Assembly: GCA_034509425.1 (NCBI GenBank)
Contig: JAVTVJ010000033.1
Span: forward strand, 1,116,001 to 1,180,000
Reading direction: 5' to 3'
Source: Eopsaltria australis
Lineage: Eukaryota; Chordata; Aves; Passeriformes; Petroicidae
Length of the DNA: 64,000 nucleotides
A program made the position numbers and the translations under genes. The notes below the pieces were generated by a model. It was not told the origin of the DNA. It was given only the letters and a program-made list of their open reading frames with translations, and did no database searches. This document shows, piece by piece, positions 24,586-37,201 of the stretch. The number at the start of each line of letters is the position of its first letter. The stretch's first letter is position 1.

Positions 24586-27500
24586 AAGATTAACAAAAAA
24601 GTGTGTCATCAACATATATAATAAGGCACTACAAGTTAGAAAGTTTCTGTCTTTCCCTGGTTCAGCTACCCATTTGTAAGATGGGGTAACACAGGCACGT
24701 TTTTTACAGGGATATTGGGGAAATTCATACATTGTCTGAGGCATGCTTTGTTACCCTACTGGTAAGAACTATAATTCTCCACATAATACTTAGTAATACA
24801 CTGTCGAGGACAAGTTCTCAAATAGAATGCAGTAACTGTAATGATCAACAGAATGCAGAAGAACCTCTCACCCATATGTATACTCTTATTCAGGAGTCAG
24901 GAGACGTGGGTAAATGATCTGAGGACAGGTTTTTGCATGTACTGAACTTGAAGTTTCCTAGATGGATTTAAACTCTTAAACAATTTTGCAGTAACTAATG
25001 TAATAAATAACAATGGTGGAAAACTGAAGAATAGAGCAAAGGGATCTTTGTAATGTGTAGAATGAGCAGGAGCAGATAAAAGGAAAAAATAAAAAAAAGA
25101 AGCCCTAGATAATGTGTGTTCAGTAGTTAATCAAACTGTACTCACTAGAAATGACCATGAAGTCTTTTTGAGAAAGTCTTTGTGTCAGGCTGTCCTCACC
25201 ATTGAAAACTGGTCAGTGATACCACTTTGGTACAGCTCTGTGTATTCATTATATACTAAAATGGGGTGTGAGGGAAAATTTAAAATTAAATATGTACAAC
25301 AGCCTACTCATGGTTACTTGGATCATGAAATTATTAGGAGAAAACTCAAGCAGCTTCTTTTTTCAAGACAGCAGAAGTGAGCGAGGCGGATAAGTCACGG
25401 ACATCTTTAACTTGCAAATTTAAAATAACTTTTCTGAACAAGATTCAAATATTTACCCATGGATTCCCAAGAATATTAAGTAATCCATTATTACATAAAA
25501 TTGATTAATGTTTCACTTTTAAAGAGCTATGAAAACATTAATTAATACCAATTAAGGTGTGTGGTATTATTATACACATGCCCCATGGTACAGTATCTGC
25601 CTTTTTTAATTCTGTTTGGAAATGATCTGCCCTGTGGACAGATGTGACTATCAAATTCAATGCCTGCAGCACATTTGCTGACCTTCATCAAGCTCTGCCT
25701 TTTTTATGTTGCAACATTATTTTGTTTTATTATTTTACCCGAAGAGAGCACTCTGTGATCAGCAAAGAGATGCTTTTATCTTAATAATTGTTCCCATATT
25801 CATAAATATTCAGATTTTCAGTCTCCCAGGACCACTGCTCACTATTTCTTGGTATTGACAAAAAGCAATGAAATAATTTCAACTAAGGCTCAATACACAA
25901 AAGCTGATAGTCCAGTTATGCTATTGGCATAAGACCATTTTGGTTTATGTTTTTTAAATTCTGTAACAATTTAAACTTGCAGTCTTCTACTCTTTCACAT
26001 TAGGTGCACCTACATTTAATTCAAGAGGGATACATAAAGAGTGTCAGGCCTTGAATTTGCGAAATTTTGATGGAAGCATTTTCTTTATTCTTACTACCAG
26101 GTTCTGGTAGAGTTGGCCTGTGATTAAACATGTCAAGGACCAAGGAACAAGTCAATACATTTAAAAAAAGACAAAACCAAAACCAGGATGAAGCCTGACA
26201 CCAATATAAAACTGAAATAATGTAATTAAATTTAATGGATTAAAACAGGCACTTAGAAACAATCTGTCCATAGTGTTTTAGAAGAGAAGAGAGAAACTGA
26301 AAGAATTTTCTAAATCATTTCCATAGAAGATATGAATATGAAAATGGTTTTACGATGCAATTAATTCAGTAAGTTGTCTTCAAGTCAGAGTCCTTCAATT
26401 AAGTATGGCTATAGAATAAACTATCTATATTTTTGTAAAGACATATGCATTGGAATGAGAATGTCAGAAGCATAATGAAGACTATTACTTAGATAATCTC
26501 CTGCAGAGACATCAAATTGCATATTCTTACAAAACTTCTTTCTTTGTATATGTGTCTCACAATTATTATAATAATTAAAAATTCTTAAATATGAGTGTTT
26601 CAGATTATGCAGTCACTTGAGTATCAGGAGGCTGCCTGAAGTAAAACTATTATTATTATCTCTACCATGGTTTAAGATATTGTACATCAGAATAAACCTA
26701 CAAAATACCCATCCAAAACACTTGGTCTTGGCAAACAAAATTTTGGCTGTTGCTAGAGCAAAGAAAATTACTTATTACACTATAAATACTTTGAATCTTT
26801 CATATCATATTTCTAAATGATACTATATGCAAGTACTGTCAGTAATAGTTTTCCTCTATCAAAAATAGTGTAAGAATGATTATAAAGTTTAAAATATTAA
26901 GACTATAAATATTTTAACAATCTGAAGTAAAGGATTTGTGCCCTCTAAATTTTACATTTGTCAGCCATGAGCAAATTAGATTTTTTCAAGTTGTCAATAA
27001 TGCATATTATTAATGAAACTAAAAACTTTGTTTGAACATTAAGAATAAGCCTTGTACTGAGTAGTCCAATAACGGTCCACTTAGCCTGGCGGAAATTTTA
27101 TCCTAGTGGCTAAGGTACTTTACTGTCAGTGCACCAAAATAAATCATGTCCTTTATATTGGGATGTGAGGTTGTTTGTCGGTAAGTGTATTTTGCCAGTG
27201 AAACCTGAAGAATCTAGTGAATCATTCTCCTAATAGTATTTTTAATAAGGAAAAATATCATAGACATGTATTGCATGATTTGCAAAGAAATTTCTGTTGC
27301 CATCATGAAGAACTGAGTGTTGAGTTGCAGTCTGACCCAAGAAAGCAAAACTCTGTCTCTTTATTCTTATAAAATTATCAGCATTTTTTAATCACTTTAG
27401 TAATAATTTTAAAAAAGCTATTAATGCTTTGAAAAAAATACCTCTTTTCTAACACAGTGCCCCTACACCAGCAAATTGTGTTAAACAAATTTCAATTAGA

Positions 27501-30500
27501 AATCTGGGGGAAAAAAATCTAATATCACTGAATGTACAAGTTCTTGAAGAAACAGGCAGCACTCTCAGTTTATTAGGCACTTAATTTACCATGTGCTGTA
27601 GAGACATTTGCTGAACTTCATAAGTAAAGAACTTCTACTTCTCTTGGTAGTTTATTCCAAGACTAAACAAACATGACTATTAAAAATGAACTAATTCTTT
27701 GCAGCCATTTTATTAAACAAAATCCATTTTTAAAATTTTTTTTCAATGGTTCTGGGATTTTACTAGCACTTGTCAAGTGTCCTCATAAATTCAATTGTAA
27801 AAAAAAATTATTGTGTTTTATTATGGATTGATTGGATCAAATGCAATTATGTAGCATCAGTATTGCAGATAATATTGATATAATTTACTCGACCATGACC
27901 AACTTGATTAACCAATATTTTTTACGATGGAATTCTACAAAAAAACACAGAAGCATCTTGATATGATAGAGAAGGAGACACATAGCAACTGTACATGTAA
28001 GTATTTCCACTCTGTTCATTCTTCTGTCTCTGAAGGAGTAGCTTAGAAACTGCTTCTGACATTGCTATGACTAGGAATTTGGAGAAGAGCACATGGGAAA
28101 AAGAAGGTGAATTTTTAAGATAACAATAGAGGCAAAAATGTATGACAGAGAAAAAAACAGTTCTCATTTTAAATTCTATGCCACTGTACATGTTCTTCAC
28201 GTTGATGTCAGTATGATGTTGTCTGATTAGTCTACAAGAGACACTTCTGGAACTGTATGGAGACCATTCTTTGCTAACCCGTAAAAAGCTAAAAAGGTTT
28301 GATATTTAGTCAGTTTTTGTGCGTCTCCTTTTTTGTTACTCATTTTCACCATGACTTTACAAGCGTTATATTGAAAATGTAGCAGCCCAAGAAAAGTGGG
28401 AAAAGGAGGGACAAAGAATCCATTCTCACACACAAGGGTGGTGACTAGCACTATCCAAGAAAATGAAGTTTTCAGTCCATTAAGAAGTTTTTATCCTCAT
28501 TAGGAAAACTGCAGCCAAATAATAACACTGAAACTAGGAGCACTGGTGAAGTTTCTAATTGCCTATTTCCTCACCAGCAAGGTTTGCCAGCTGCTTAGTT
28601 AACGAATATGGAATTTGATTTGGATAGTTTTTTAAAATAGGAGTGTTTTCACCTAGGATAACATATGTAACCTTTTGAAGTGAAAAATAAAATATGTAAA
28701 ATAATGCTTTACTTATCTAATCCTAGATGTGTATTCATTGGCATACTACCTGAAAAAAAAGCCATTATGAATTGTTTTTTCATACCCATAATGTCTCTTG
28801 GATGCAGTAGACAAAGAGAGAAGTAAAACCCCGATTTTAGAGATGAAAAAAGAAAAAAAAGCACAAAGTAGACGATAATTTACCTAAACTGACACATTTG
28901 ATGTGTGGTTACACTGGGAACTATAAAAGTCTTAATGGTATGGACCTTTTTATGGATAAAAACTTCTATAGATTGCTTTTCCTAATTTATAAATATGGCA
29001 TACAAAAATAAATTACAATATTGCAAAATAAACACAGTAAGAAAATAAGCAAATATAAATGCTTGATTCGTGCATAGTGCAGATTTTATACAATTTCATT
29101 ATCATATAAATAGCTCACATATATAATCTTTCGAGTGTTAATTCTGATAAATGTTACAGTAAAAATTAAGATTAATTGAGGTTGCTTTGAAAGATTTGCT
29201 AAGAGTTATATCTGCGGTACTTTTTAGCCTAGTTACATTATGTTCTAAAAAGTTTCAGTATTCTATTAGTGATTTACGATATCTGCTTACTCATATTTTT
29301 ATAGACTGCTAAACTGTGTAAAATTGCTTTTCCAGTCTTAACTTTTGATGCTTGGAATTCTTCACTGCTTTTATTTTTTTAAGCTTGAGTCTTCAGAATA
29401 TACAGAGATCTGCTAGAAGACTCAATTGCTAACTGTTTTGGAAGGTAATACATGGTAGCTGAGAAGAAACATTAAATCTGCATAAACCTACAAAGGTTCA
29501 CCGCTCAAATGGGTTACAAAAAGAAAGCGAAGAGCAAACATTATTCGTTGTCATGGAAGGACACTAAGGTTTTGCACAGTCACAAAGGTATCTAGGGATA
29601 TATTAATTCTTCCTTTGGATCTTACACATATAGAAATGCTGCATATCCTTTTGTGTAGGCAAAGATTCAAATAAGGCAGTTGAGAGCAGGGAAGAACTTT
29701 ATCTGGAATGTTTAATAAAATATGCCATGAAACACAAGTAGGTTGGTTTCTTACTTACTTACACCTGATACAGCTATCTTTTGTGTTTGAAAACTTCCTA
29801 AAAATTACATTTATTATATAACTACATCAAAATGTCAGTATTTAATACTCATTTTACATAGATTTACAAAACTCTTCTATATGATAAATTATGAAAAGCA
29901 CATTTCAGTACAAAAGCCTCACATTTCATAGTTTTTCTATTCAGAACCCCTAAAAAGTTGTGCCACACTACTACATCCTGAGACCCTATGAACTGCAGAT
30001 TTGGGAGCCTTCATTTCCGTTAGTGGACTGTATCAGAACCTTGTATCATTGTCTTTAAGTTGCAGTTTAGCATTTGCAAATTTTCACAAAAGGAAACAAA
30101 TTAACTTAGATTTCTCTCCTTTTAGTTTTACCCTTTCTTCTGCATACTGACAATTTTTCTAGGAATGTCATCCATGTAGTAAGGCTACAGGACTACAAGC
30201 AAACCAGATTTTCTTGTGTGGCATTAACCACCCTGCTGTTTGGTATTTTGTCCAAAATAAACGGGTATAGTGGATCTTCATTGAGTAGTGCCAGCCTCAA
30301 CAATGTTTAGAAATTAAACTCCCCAGAAAACTTAATAAAATATGAAAAGCATTTATCCCATTTTCAGTGAATAAATGCCATGTCCCATAGTTAGTGTTGT
30401 ATTATAAAATCACACAATAGCATATTAATGAATAAGGCTATTTTTTGTTGTTACTTTGAATTCTTTAGAATTCTGTAATGCATATCATGCAAGTGTTCCT

Positions 30501-32094
30501 CTGGGATGAAACAGCAACAAATCTTTAATAAACTATGAACAACATTTCAGTCTAAGCGACAAACGCTTTCCTACAAAAGTATTACTGGATATATTATAAT
30601 AAAAATAAACAAATGAGGAGATATTATTAAAAGTTTGCCTCTTTTTCCAGATGTGTCTCGTACTGCTTGAAATTAAACACCAGTAAATCTTTAATGAGGT
30701 ATGAACGAATATACCAATCACTTGAGAGTTACTGACACATTAATATCCATAGAATAGTATCTTATTAAACTATTGCAGTTCCTTTCCTGATAGGCATTAT
30801 ATATTCAGTATCAATAATACATGAGCATTTTTAATTCATTTCTGTTGTTGCACCCTGTCCTTACTCCTGCAGCAACATTATTAAAACTGATTTTATAAAT
30901 ATAATTTTCTCAAGATACATGTGTTAAATGTGACTGGTACTGAAGAGTTGTAAATGTAACTAGTTTAAAATTCCTAATTTATTACTGATAAATAATACAT
31001 GGCTTAACAAAAAGAATAGCGTTATACTTAAACAGTTCTTTCTACAAGATTGACCCAGAAGGAAGGAGAAAGCTTTTCGTTTACAAGTTTGACCTATATT
31101 TGTAAATTACTAATTTGCAAAGATCAAAGAGCTATGCAACTGTGAATGTTGATCTTTTCACTTTGACATCTGGCTTCTGAGAGTTCTCACTGCAATACCA
31201 TCCACACCTTTCTTAAGCTTCCACCTGTCAATTGCTGTTACACTGAAGCTGTGGTCCTAATCTGATTCAGAGTACAACATCCCCCTAAAGACAGGGAAAA
31301 CTCAGTTTCCTTTGGCTCCTGTCTTCACCTGACACAGTGCCACTTACAATTGTTTTCTACCAGACCAAACACTGAAAGATTTTGCTGTGACATTGCCCTG
31401 CTGTCCTCCCAAGTCAATTGGACAAGCACATAAAGCAACACTGCTTAGAAATGAGACAGCTTGAGAACTGCATTTTGCAAATGTAGATATAAATCTCTTG
31501 GCAGAATTTAAGGCTCTGCAAAACAAGAGAAAAGCTGCCTCTATGTTCTCTACTGTTTGACTACACCCGTGGCCAAGTATTTTTTCTTCTTAATCACTTC
31601 ATATTTTTACTTCATGGGTGTTGGATCACTTTGCAGTGAATGATTAATGAATGATATCTTATGAGATCTGTGCCTAAAAAGTAAAAGGTAAGTGTTATTT
31701 CCTGAAATCACTGATAAGGACAGAAAAATTTGGTGCCATGCTGTGATTAGTTTATATAATCTCTGGTAGTCTCTGTCATGGCTGGATCACTTAAAAGATA
31801 TCACTATGATTTTTCCAAAAGGCACTTTGTATTTCATGTTTCTACAGGTGATTTACTGTCCTGTTGCTGATGTATTTTAAGTACAGCATTATTAATAAAT
31901 GTGATTGTGTTATTGCCAGTCATGATTTTGATAATGGTGACTTTTAGGTGTTCATCTAGATTCCTGTTAACAGTTGGTTCTCTATTGAGCTTCAAATTTT
32001 GAACCTCAGCCAGAAGGACTTTGCAAGGGTGGAAGGCAGTAGAAGTTCAGAAACAACAGAAAGAATGGCCAACAGTGTCTGGAAGTCCATCTGG
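24586..32094. other. long AT-rich stretch without recognisable gene or repeat
   Basis: Seven and a half kilobases in which I recognise no gene, RNA or named mobile element. Open frames stay below about 95 codons, as expected by chance in AT-rich sequence. The segment 25560-25720 is more mixed in composition than its neighbours. The part at 31150-31560 is also more GC-balanced, without a recognisable family. Either could be unique sequence under constraint, but that needs comparison with other genomes. Confidence 0.5.
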
Positions 32095-32325
32095 AGACTA
32101 CTCACAAATGCAGGCTGGGAGATGAACACATTGAGAGCAACCTTACTGGGCAGGATTTGGGGTACTGGTAGATAAAAAGCTGGACATGAGGCAGCAGTGG
32201 GGGGCTCACAGCCCAGAAAGCCAGTGATATCCTGGCCTGCATCAAAAGCAGTGTGGCCAGCAGAGCGAGGGAGGGCATTCTCCCCCTCTACTCCACTCTC
32301 TTGAGACCCCCACCTGGTGCAGGAG
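32095..32325 (+). mobile_element. CR1 LINE, internal ORF2 fragment lacking the 3' end
   Basis: A forward fragment from the distal part of CR1 ORF2. The order of phrases is diagnostic: GCAGGCTGGGAGATGAACAC, then GGGGTACTGGTAGATAAAAA, then CTCACAGCCCAGAAAGCCAG, then TATCCTGGCCTGCATCAAAA, then AGTGTGGCCAGCAGAGCGAG, then CTCCCCCTCTACTCCACTCT and GAGACCCCCACCTGG. CR1 copies normally keep their 3' end, but this one stops at about 32325 without the final ~500 bp or the octamer tail. A deletion or a later insertion or rearrangement must have removed it. The next 550 bp are a different, unclassified GC-richer block. The left edge is uncertain; the preceding 100 bp may be very diverged CR1. Confidence 0.88.
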
Positions 32326-32339
32326 AAGAGTGAGAAATT

Positions 32340-32885
32340 TAGCTATTGAGGAAATAGGACGACTGTGCTGATCAGACACAACCCCACAAATGTATCAATC
32401 AGAAATCTGCTTGCCATAACCAGCCCTTTCTCTCCTTTTATCCGCTTTCCCACTCTCGTTATTTTCAAATTCACCTAGACCTCAGTTTTTCCTGGTTCCT
32501 TCCCATCATGTTTATGTAATTCTGGATTCTTTTTTCCCTGGATTCCTCAGTGTCCCACACATGGGATATCAAAACCCACTAGGAACAGGTTCTCTGGAGA
32601 GTTGCCCCTGTTGACTTATCTCAATGGGTTGCATGTCTGGACTCTGGAAGTGAGGCTTTCCTGGGATAGCCCTGCATGGGACCTGGTCAACATGTCCCTT
32701 TTTCTCAGTCCATGATTTTGGTTCCCTCCACCTTTTGTTGTGCCACATATCACTATGCTTCTCTGGATTTGTGGACATGAGTGGGATAGTACCTGTGTGG
32801 AACAGTTACTGGGTGGGACAGTGTTTGTCATCTTCCAGGTGCCAGTGTCTCCCTGAACTTCTTTGTGGGTGTGCAGATGAGCTTT
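32340..32885. other. unclassified GC-richer block next to CR1 fragment
   Basis: About 550 bp that stands out from the AT-rich surroundings. It begins where a CR1 fragment is cut off and ends at a return to AT-rich sequence near 32885. It holds pyrimidine-rich stretches, phrases such as CTGGACTCTGGAAGTGAGGC, and no open frame above 71 codons. Size, composition and position would fit a solo LTR or another repeat. I cannot see matched TG...CA ends or a target duplication and do not recognise a family. It could equally be unique sequence. Confidence 0.3.
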
Positions 32886-33427
32886 TTATCACATAATACG
32901 AAAAATGACAGACAAATCATATTAAAAAATATCTTTGTCCAGAAATGGAAAACAGAGGAAAAGGCATAGACATGCTGCAGAAATCATTAAGGACTTTGGA
33001 CTTCAGAGATGACTAAGCTGGCAGAGAGTCTATTGTACTGCTACACTAGACATTTTTACCTCTAACAGAAAATATTTCTTCCTCTTGCCTTCCGAATCTC
33101 AAATATTATTATCACTTCTGAAGTTATATCAAGCTCCGTTTTCACTTTTTATAAAAGTGATTTTTAGTATGCTTAGTTAGAGATGAGAATATTCAGTTCT
33201 ACTGCCTTGCTGCATTAAAAAACAAAAAAGGTTTGGGTTTCTTTTTTATGACTTTGCTCCAAGCTATGATCTCTGCAGAAGGAGTGAAATGCTGTTTGAT
33301 ATATGCGCCTTTTTTAACACAATTGAGAGTAAAAGAGCATATTTCAGTTAATTTGGTGCATGTTTACTTGCAAGTCTATATTTGTATGAACACCACGGTT
33401 CCAGATGAGAAACTTCCTAAAGAAGTT

Positions 33428-33453
33428 ACAATTTTTATTTACAATTTTTATTA
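33428..33453. repeat. 13-bp tandem duplication
   Basis: ACAATTTTTATTT is followed at once by ACAATTTTTATTA, giving two copies that differ in the last base. Confidence 0.85.
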
Positions 33454-36400
33454 TTCTGTGAACAACTACAGTGACTTCTTTCTTTTTTATTACTATTAGG
33501 AGCACAGGTGAATCCATTGAATTTGCTTTTATGGTGGTTTCTGTGACTGCTAAAACATTTCAGCTTATATTTACCATATTTTTTTAATCAGTTCCATGCA
33601 CTGAGCAGCTCCCTTTGCATGCCTTTCAACACTTGACAAAGTTATTTAAGTGCTCATGTGTAACGTACAACAACAGTATAAGTTTAGAAGAAAAAGATGG
33701 CTGCCTTTCAAGTGTGGTAGAATATTCAATAATTGATATTTCTACACCCTCTTTAATGGAAAAATATAAAATTTTATTAATTAATCTTCCAAACACACAT
33801 GACACTGCAAGTTTCTGTAATGCTCTATTTTTGCTGAAGTAAAAAGAAGAAAATGCAGAAAGTAGATATATAAAAATCGAAGACAAAAAATAGTATTGAT
33901 TTCCCCATCAACTTGGTAGACCCCAGAATATAAGATGAAGTCCTACAAAAACATAATATAGAGACTGTTCTTCCCTTAAGTACATGGTGGGACAGCTGAT
34001 CATCACAGCTTCTCTCAGTAATGAGGGAAGGCAGTATAGTTCATAGTAACATTCACTCTTCAGGAAAATCCTATTTTAATTAAAGTGATTCATTTTTTGA
34101 TCAGACATAGTAAATACTATTATTATCTGAATAATAGACCATAGAAGTGTCTATAATAAATTTAACACCTCAAACATAAGAGAATTCTTTCTGATTGTTT
34201 GTTGTGATTACAATGGAACAAGCCCTTAGACAAAACCACAGTACAACTCTTAGTGAATCAGACTTTGTGGTCATCTGCAGCTTTTGGGTTAATGCCATTA
34301 CACAGGACTGGAATTTTCTGTTACTCTGCACCCCACAGAAACAGAGAAGACAGACCCCCTCAAGCAAAAGAGATGAGGGAAAACTGGTCTCCTGGTAGAG
34401 GATATTTAAAGTGGTTCCTATGAAATCCAGGTCCTCTGCTAACAGGAGACTGGCTTTTACCTAGAAAAGTTATATAGGAATATAATAATATTTGAGTAGA
34501 ACAAAATGACTGAGCATTAGTTTTCATTCCTGTCTCCTGCAGCTATTATATAATATCTAATGTTTTTCATATACTTCACAACCTCAATCTGAAGTTTAGG
34601 TTTTCTCACCCATCCTGTTCTAAGATATCACTATTCAAGCAGGAAAACCTTTTCTATTTTCAAGCTTAAATGTATTCAGATATAGCCTTGTATGTTCTAG
34701 ATTTATGTTTCCCTTTCTGGAATATCTAATCTTGCTGCTCCTTACAGCAACATATGTGATTCCTAGATTATTTTTATTTCCTGACAAAACACAATTTCCT
34801 TTATGTTAGCATGCTCCACATTAAAAAAAAAAAAATTAAATAAGGAACTCCATTGGAAGTGAAAGTCACCTAGATATCACAGCAATAAGTTTAGTCACTA
34901 TTTTGTATTAGTGCATAAATTATTGATAACATTAAGGGCAGATATAGAAAACCCTTGATAGTGTTTCTCATTTAGTTTTTAAAGTCTTCATTCAATTCTT
35001 GTGCTCTTGCACAACTAAAATGTTTCTTCTTTGACTTTTTAATTTTTTTTTCTACATTAAAACTATATTTTCTTTCCATAGTACCAGTCTAACAGGGTTT
35101 TCAATTACATTGGTTTGTAATTTTCTCCATATGAAAAATCCATAGTAAAACCAAATTATCACTAGGAATAATTTATTTGACTATAAGACATCCTATCAGC
35201 AATGAAATCCAGATGATTACATAGCGTATTAGCAAACTACCTGATATGTTTAGTTGGTAAGATCTAGGCCTCACCTGTGTGTGGAAATCCAAAAAGTGGG
35301 ATAATTTAACAGTGATACAAAGTTATAGGTTTGACTGCATAGAGTTTTGACAGACAGAACAATATATACCCAAGAGGGAAAAAAAATAAAAAATAGAAGA
35401 GAAAGACTGGAGTTATTCAGAACCTTGTTTTGCCACAACGCAAAAGATCTGTCCTACTACGTGCAGGCGTGTATCTGGAGATACAGAGCAAAAGATACGA
35501 GCTGAGTTTGTTTAGTTTGGATGAAAGGAAGAGGAAACATAAAACCATATGTCTGTCAAAATCTGAACTAGTGAGTATAGATTCATGGTGTAAATAGATG
35601 TCAAAAGAGAGACAAATTAAGAAAAGTCTATTTATCTTCATTGGTTACTAAAATAGACTCTGAAGCTATGCACTAAGATATACATTTGTACTTCGTATAT
35701 AACTAAAATCCAGTAAGATGCACAGGATTTGAGGGAATATATATGCACTGAAATATTAATCCAGAGATGACAGGTGGGTGCAGGTGAGCATACCTAATCT
35801 AAGGCACATAATGACACACGTATGTAAAGAAAAGAGGTGATACTATGTTTGTTGCTCTCTCTGTGGACCTCCCGACCCATTCTGGATAAAAGCTGACTTG
35901 GATCTGCTTTCCCTCAGTGTGATGAGGTGCACCAGGATGTGCAATGGAGCACAGCTTCTGAGGCTTTTGGCCTGCAGGCTGGGTCTCAGCTGTTTCAGTA
36001 GCAATGATATGAAGCAATGTACATTGAGAGAGGCAAACAGATCTTTGGTTGGTTTTAAGACTTCTAAATGAAAAACAGAATGAAAACCAGATTGAAACTG
36101 GGAAGCATTCAGTTCATGAAAATATTACTGGCGAAAACCAAAGCAGCTTTGAGATCTCTTAGGGGGTTTTCTCAGAGTGGGCACTGTCCCCGGCACCTAT
36201 TCAGCATTGCATTCCACCGTGTTATGTAATGACAGCATAGAACAAGTTTAAATTCATTATTCATTGGATTAAAACAAATAATACACAAAAAAATTAGAGA
36301 ACCAGACAATGTTGTTGCATGTATTCATTGAAACCACAATTGGCAGGCAGCTTGCTGTACAATTGTACTTGGTAGCTCAAAGGGAGAAAGGGGAGAAGCA

Positions 36401-37176
36401 TTAACTCATGCTTTGATTTTTCCTTAGCCTCCAACTGTGAAAGCCATTCCTGTTTGCTCTGATATTTTGAAGGATTATATCCTTTTCTTTTGTCACTTCA
36501 AAACCGACTTTCTCCTGGAATGTTTGGACAAAGATTAGTTCTTGCTAGGAGAAAGTGCATATGTTTTGGGCCTGCCACTTGACTGTAGGAAAGATCTTGT
36601 TTTTGGCTTTTTCTCCCAGTAAAAAGGATCAGGCTCCGCTAACTGAGCTCCAAGAGCTCTCATATGACTGCTGTGATTGCCCACATTTGATCTTCTGTGG
36701 CTATTTTCTTTTGTTACGTTCCTAGAAGCATCAAGGGATTTTAAAATACCCTAAACCAAATCAGAACATAGCATGGATTTTAGGAATCTTGGCACCACTG
36801 AATTGTACAGCTGCTCTCTTGCATAGTATGCATCCATACTGTGGTTATATACTTTCCCTGGTTTATTAATCTCCTTTCCAGCTGGCTTCAATGCTCAGCC
36901 CGTCTTCTGGTGCTTTTGGGACTCCTCTTACCACCCACACATTCAGAAGCCTGTAAATAGTCTGTGGAGCAATAAGAGCTCTGACCTTACAGTCCCCTTT
37001 GGACACTAATGTAAAATAAATAACCCACTGCAACAGCAGGGTAAGTATTTACGAGTCCTCTGTGGGAGTCATACTCAACATAGGGAAGAATATTTCAGTG
37101 AAACACTTCAGATCACACATGCTTTGTTTTATTTCCTTTCTAATCTTAAAAATAGGCAAACTCTTTTTTCTTCTTC

Positions 37177-37201
37177 TTTTTTTTTTTTTTTTTTTTTTTT
37201 T
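37177..37201. repeat. poly(T) run of 25
   Basis: Twenty-five consecutive T residues follow a CT-rich lead (TTTTTTCTTCTTC). A minus-strand poly(A) tail of a retrocopy was considered, but no retroposed body or well-spaced polyadenylation signal is visible. Confidence 0.9.

Noticed and set aside
27060..27145. tRNA/SINE-like A-box phrase (TAGTGGCTAAGG)
   Set aside because: No B box at the right distance, no cloverleaf and no A-rich or CR1-like tail downstream.
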